From Desulfobacteraceae bacterium (GTDB lineage: Bacteria > Desulfobacterota > Desulfobacteria > Desulfobacterales > Desulfobacteraceae), in NCBI GenBank assembly GCA_011390435.1, contig JAABSK010000157.1:1-6673 (forward strand): a DNA stretch of 6,673 nucleotides, written 5' to 3'. Position numbers and translations under genes: made by a program. Below the pieces are notes generated by a model. That model did not search any database. It was not told where the DNA came from and saw only the letters and a list, made by a program, of their open reading frames with translations. Each line of letters opens with the position of its first letter. The first letter of the stretch is position 1. Shown here in pieces: positions 5,795 to 6,673 of this stretch.

Positions 5795-6673
5795 ATGTTA
5801 AAAACACTCTCCCGGCTTCTGATTCTTTTGATTTTCATCCCCATGGCCTGGCTGCTGGTTCTCCGTCTGGAAGGTGGAAAACCAGAGATCCAGCTGGATC
5901 TGCCATCGGTGTATCTGAACAAAGACCATCACGTTTCCGTGTCTGTGGAAGATGCGAAAAGTGGACTGCGAAGGATTGTGGTTTCCATTGTTCAGGCCGG
6001 AAACGAAACCGTGCTGCTGGAAAAAGAATATGATACAGCTGCGTTTTTTTCCCTTCTCTCAGGTCCTGAAACAGTCACAGATGCATTTGATATCCCAGTA
6101 GATCTGCTAAAACATGGGATCAAGGACGGTGAAGCAGTGATCCGGGTTACGGCATCGGATCTGTCCTGGCGCGGCTGGAACAAGGGGAATGTCACACACA
6201 AAGAACAAGCCGTGATCATCGATTCTGTCCCGCCCCAGGTGACTGTCCTGACCACCCGGCACAACATTGAACAGGGCGGTGCCGGCCTTGTGATATATCA
6301 GGTGTCTGAAGACGATATCCGCAGCGGTGTGCAGGTGGGAGACAACTTTTTTCCAGGACATCCAGGCCTGTTTGACAACCGGCAGATCCATGCTGCTTTT
6401 TTTGCACTGGATTATACACAGGGGTCAGGTACCCGTTTGGCGGTTGTTGCGGAAGATCAGGCCGGTAACAGTACCCGGAAGGGATTTTACCATTATATAC
6501 GGGACAAGGTGTTCCAAAAAGATACGCTGAATATCTCTAAAGGATTTCTGGAGAGCAAGATCCCGGATTTTGATATTGGTGATGAAAATCAGCGGTTTCA
6601 GGCAGCGGATGATCCATTGCTTGAAAAATTTTTATATATCAACAGGACCGTCCGGAAAAATAACGTTGACAGG
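5795..6673 (+). CDS. Membrane-anchored M23-type (LytM) peptidase-like protein, 3' end missing
   Basis: An open frame of 293 codons runs off the right edge without a stop. Residues about 5-24 (LSRLLILLIFIPMAWLLVLR) form an N-terminal membrane anchor or uncleaved signal, so the rest should be periplasmic. Residues 30-235 look like beta-rich, Ig-like domains, with EDAKSGLRRIVVSI near 52-65, a linker IDSVPPQVTVL and VVAEDQAGN near 217-225. The final part (KGFLESKIPDFDIG, then DPLLEKFLYINRTVRKNN) resembles the segment that precedes the peptidase domain in M23-family proteins I recall from Desulfobacteraceae. The HxxxD and HxH zinc motifs would lie beyond the window and are not seen, so catalytic activity is unproven. 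ATG 5795 is preferred (AGG 8 nt upstream); a TTG directly before it is in frame. It is divergent from the kdsA operon, which suits an envelope role. Confidence 0.75.
   Translation, partial: MLKTLSRLLILLIFIPMAWLLVLRLEGGKPEIQLDLPSVYLNKDHHVSVSVEDAKSGLRRIVVSIVQAGNETVLLEKEYDTAAFFSLLSGPETVTDAFDIPVDLLKHGIKDGEAVIRVTASDLSWRGWNKGNVTHKEQAVIIDSVPPQVTVLTTRHNIEQGGAGLVIYQVSEDDIRSGVQVGDNFFPGHPGLFDNRQIHAAFFALDYTQGSGTRLAVVAEDQAGNSTRKGFYHYIRDKVFQKDTLNISKGFLESKIPDFDIGDENQRFQAADDPLLEKFLYINRTVRKNNVDR

Noticed and set aside
5992..6419. Several minus-strand open frames opposite the M23-type gene
   Set aside because: They overlap each other in different frames and lack domain patterns, while the plus-strand frame is continuous, has a membrane anchor and resembles a known protein type.

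Overview
The window looks like chromosomal core DNA from a Gram-negative bacterium, most likely a sulfate-reducing Desulfobacterota of the Desulfobacterales type. This rests on the gene order, the metal-dependent class of KDO-8-phosphate synthase, a long-form HPF beside rpoN, and an M23-family protein whose N-terminal region resembles proteins I recall from Desulfobacteraceae. The taxonomic call is an inference from remembered resemblance, not from a search. I see no IS element, phage, tRNA, rRNA or CRISPR array.

Positions 1-5637 hold one tightly packed operon read on the minus strand (right to left): kdsA, kdsC, lptC, lptA, lptB, rpoN, hpf, ptsN, then the first codons of another gene cut by the left edge. 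Neighbours overlap or are separated by at most 10 nt, with ATGA, TAATG and TAA-A-ATG junctions. I see no internal terminator or convincing internal promoter. Positions 5638-5794 are a short divergent intergenic region with candidate promoters in both directions and two small perfect inverted repeats. From 5795 to the right edge, a plus-strand gene encodes a membrane-anchored protein that resembles the N-terminal part of an M23 (LytM-type) metallopeptidase; its catalytic domain would lie outside the window.

The genes form three functional blocks. KdsA and KdsC make KDO for the LPS inner core. LptC, LptA and LptB are the periplasmic and ATPase parts of the LPS export bridge. RpoN (sigma-54), HPF (ribosome hibernation) and PtsN (EIIA-Ntr) are a regulatory block. 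This lpt-rpoN-hpf-ptsN order is the same as in enterobacteria, so envelope building and global nitrogen/stress control share one transcript here. kdsA heads the operon, and kdsD (arabinose-5-phosphate isomerase) is absent from it.

I found no convincing undescribed biological system. The points most worth a second look are the structured divergent promoter region, start-site and translational-coupling details (rpoN, lptA, ptsN), the long HPF in this operon position, and the truncated M23-type protein.
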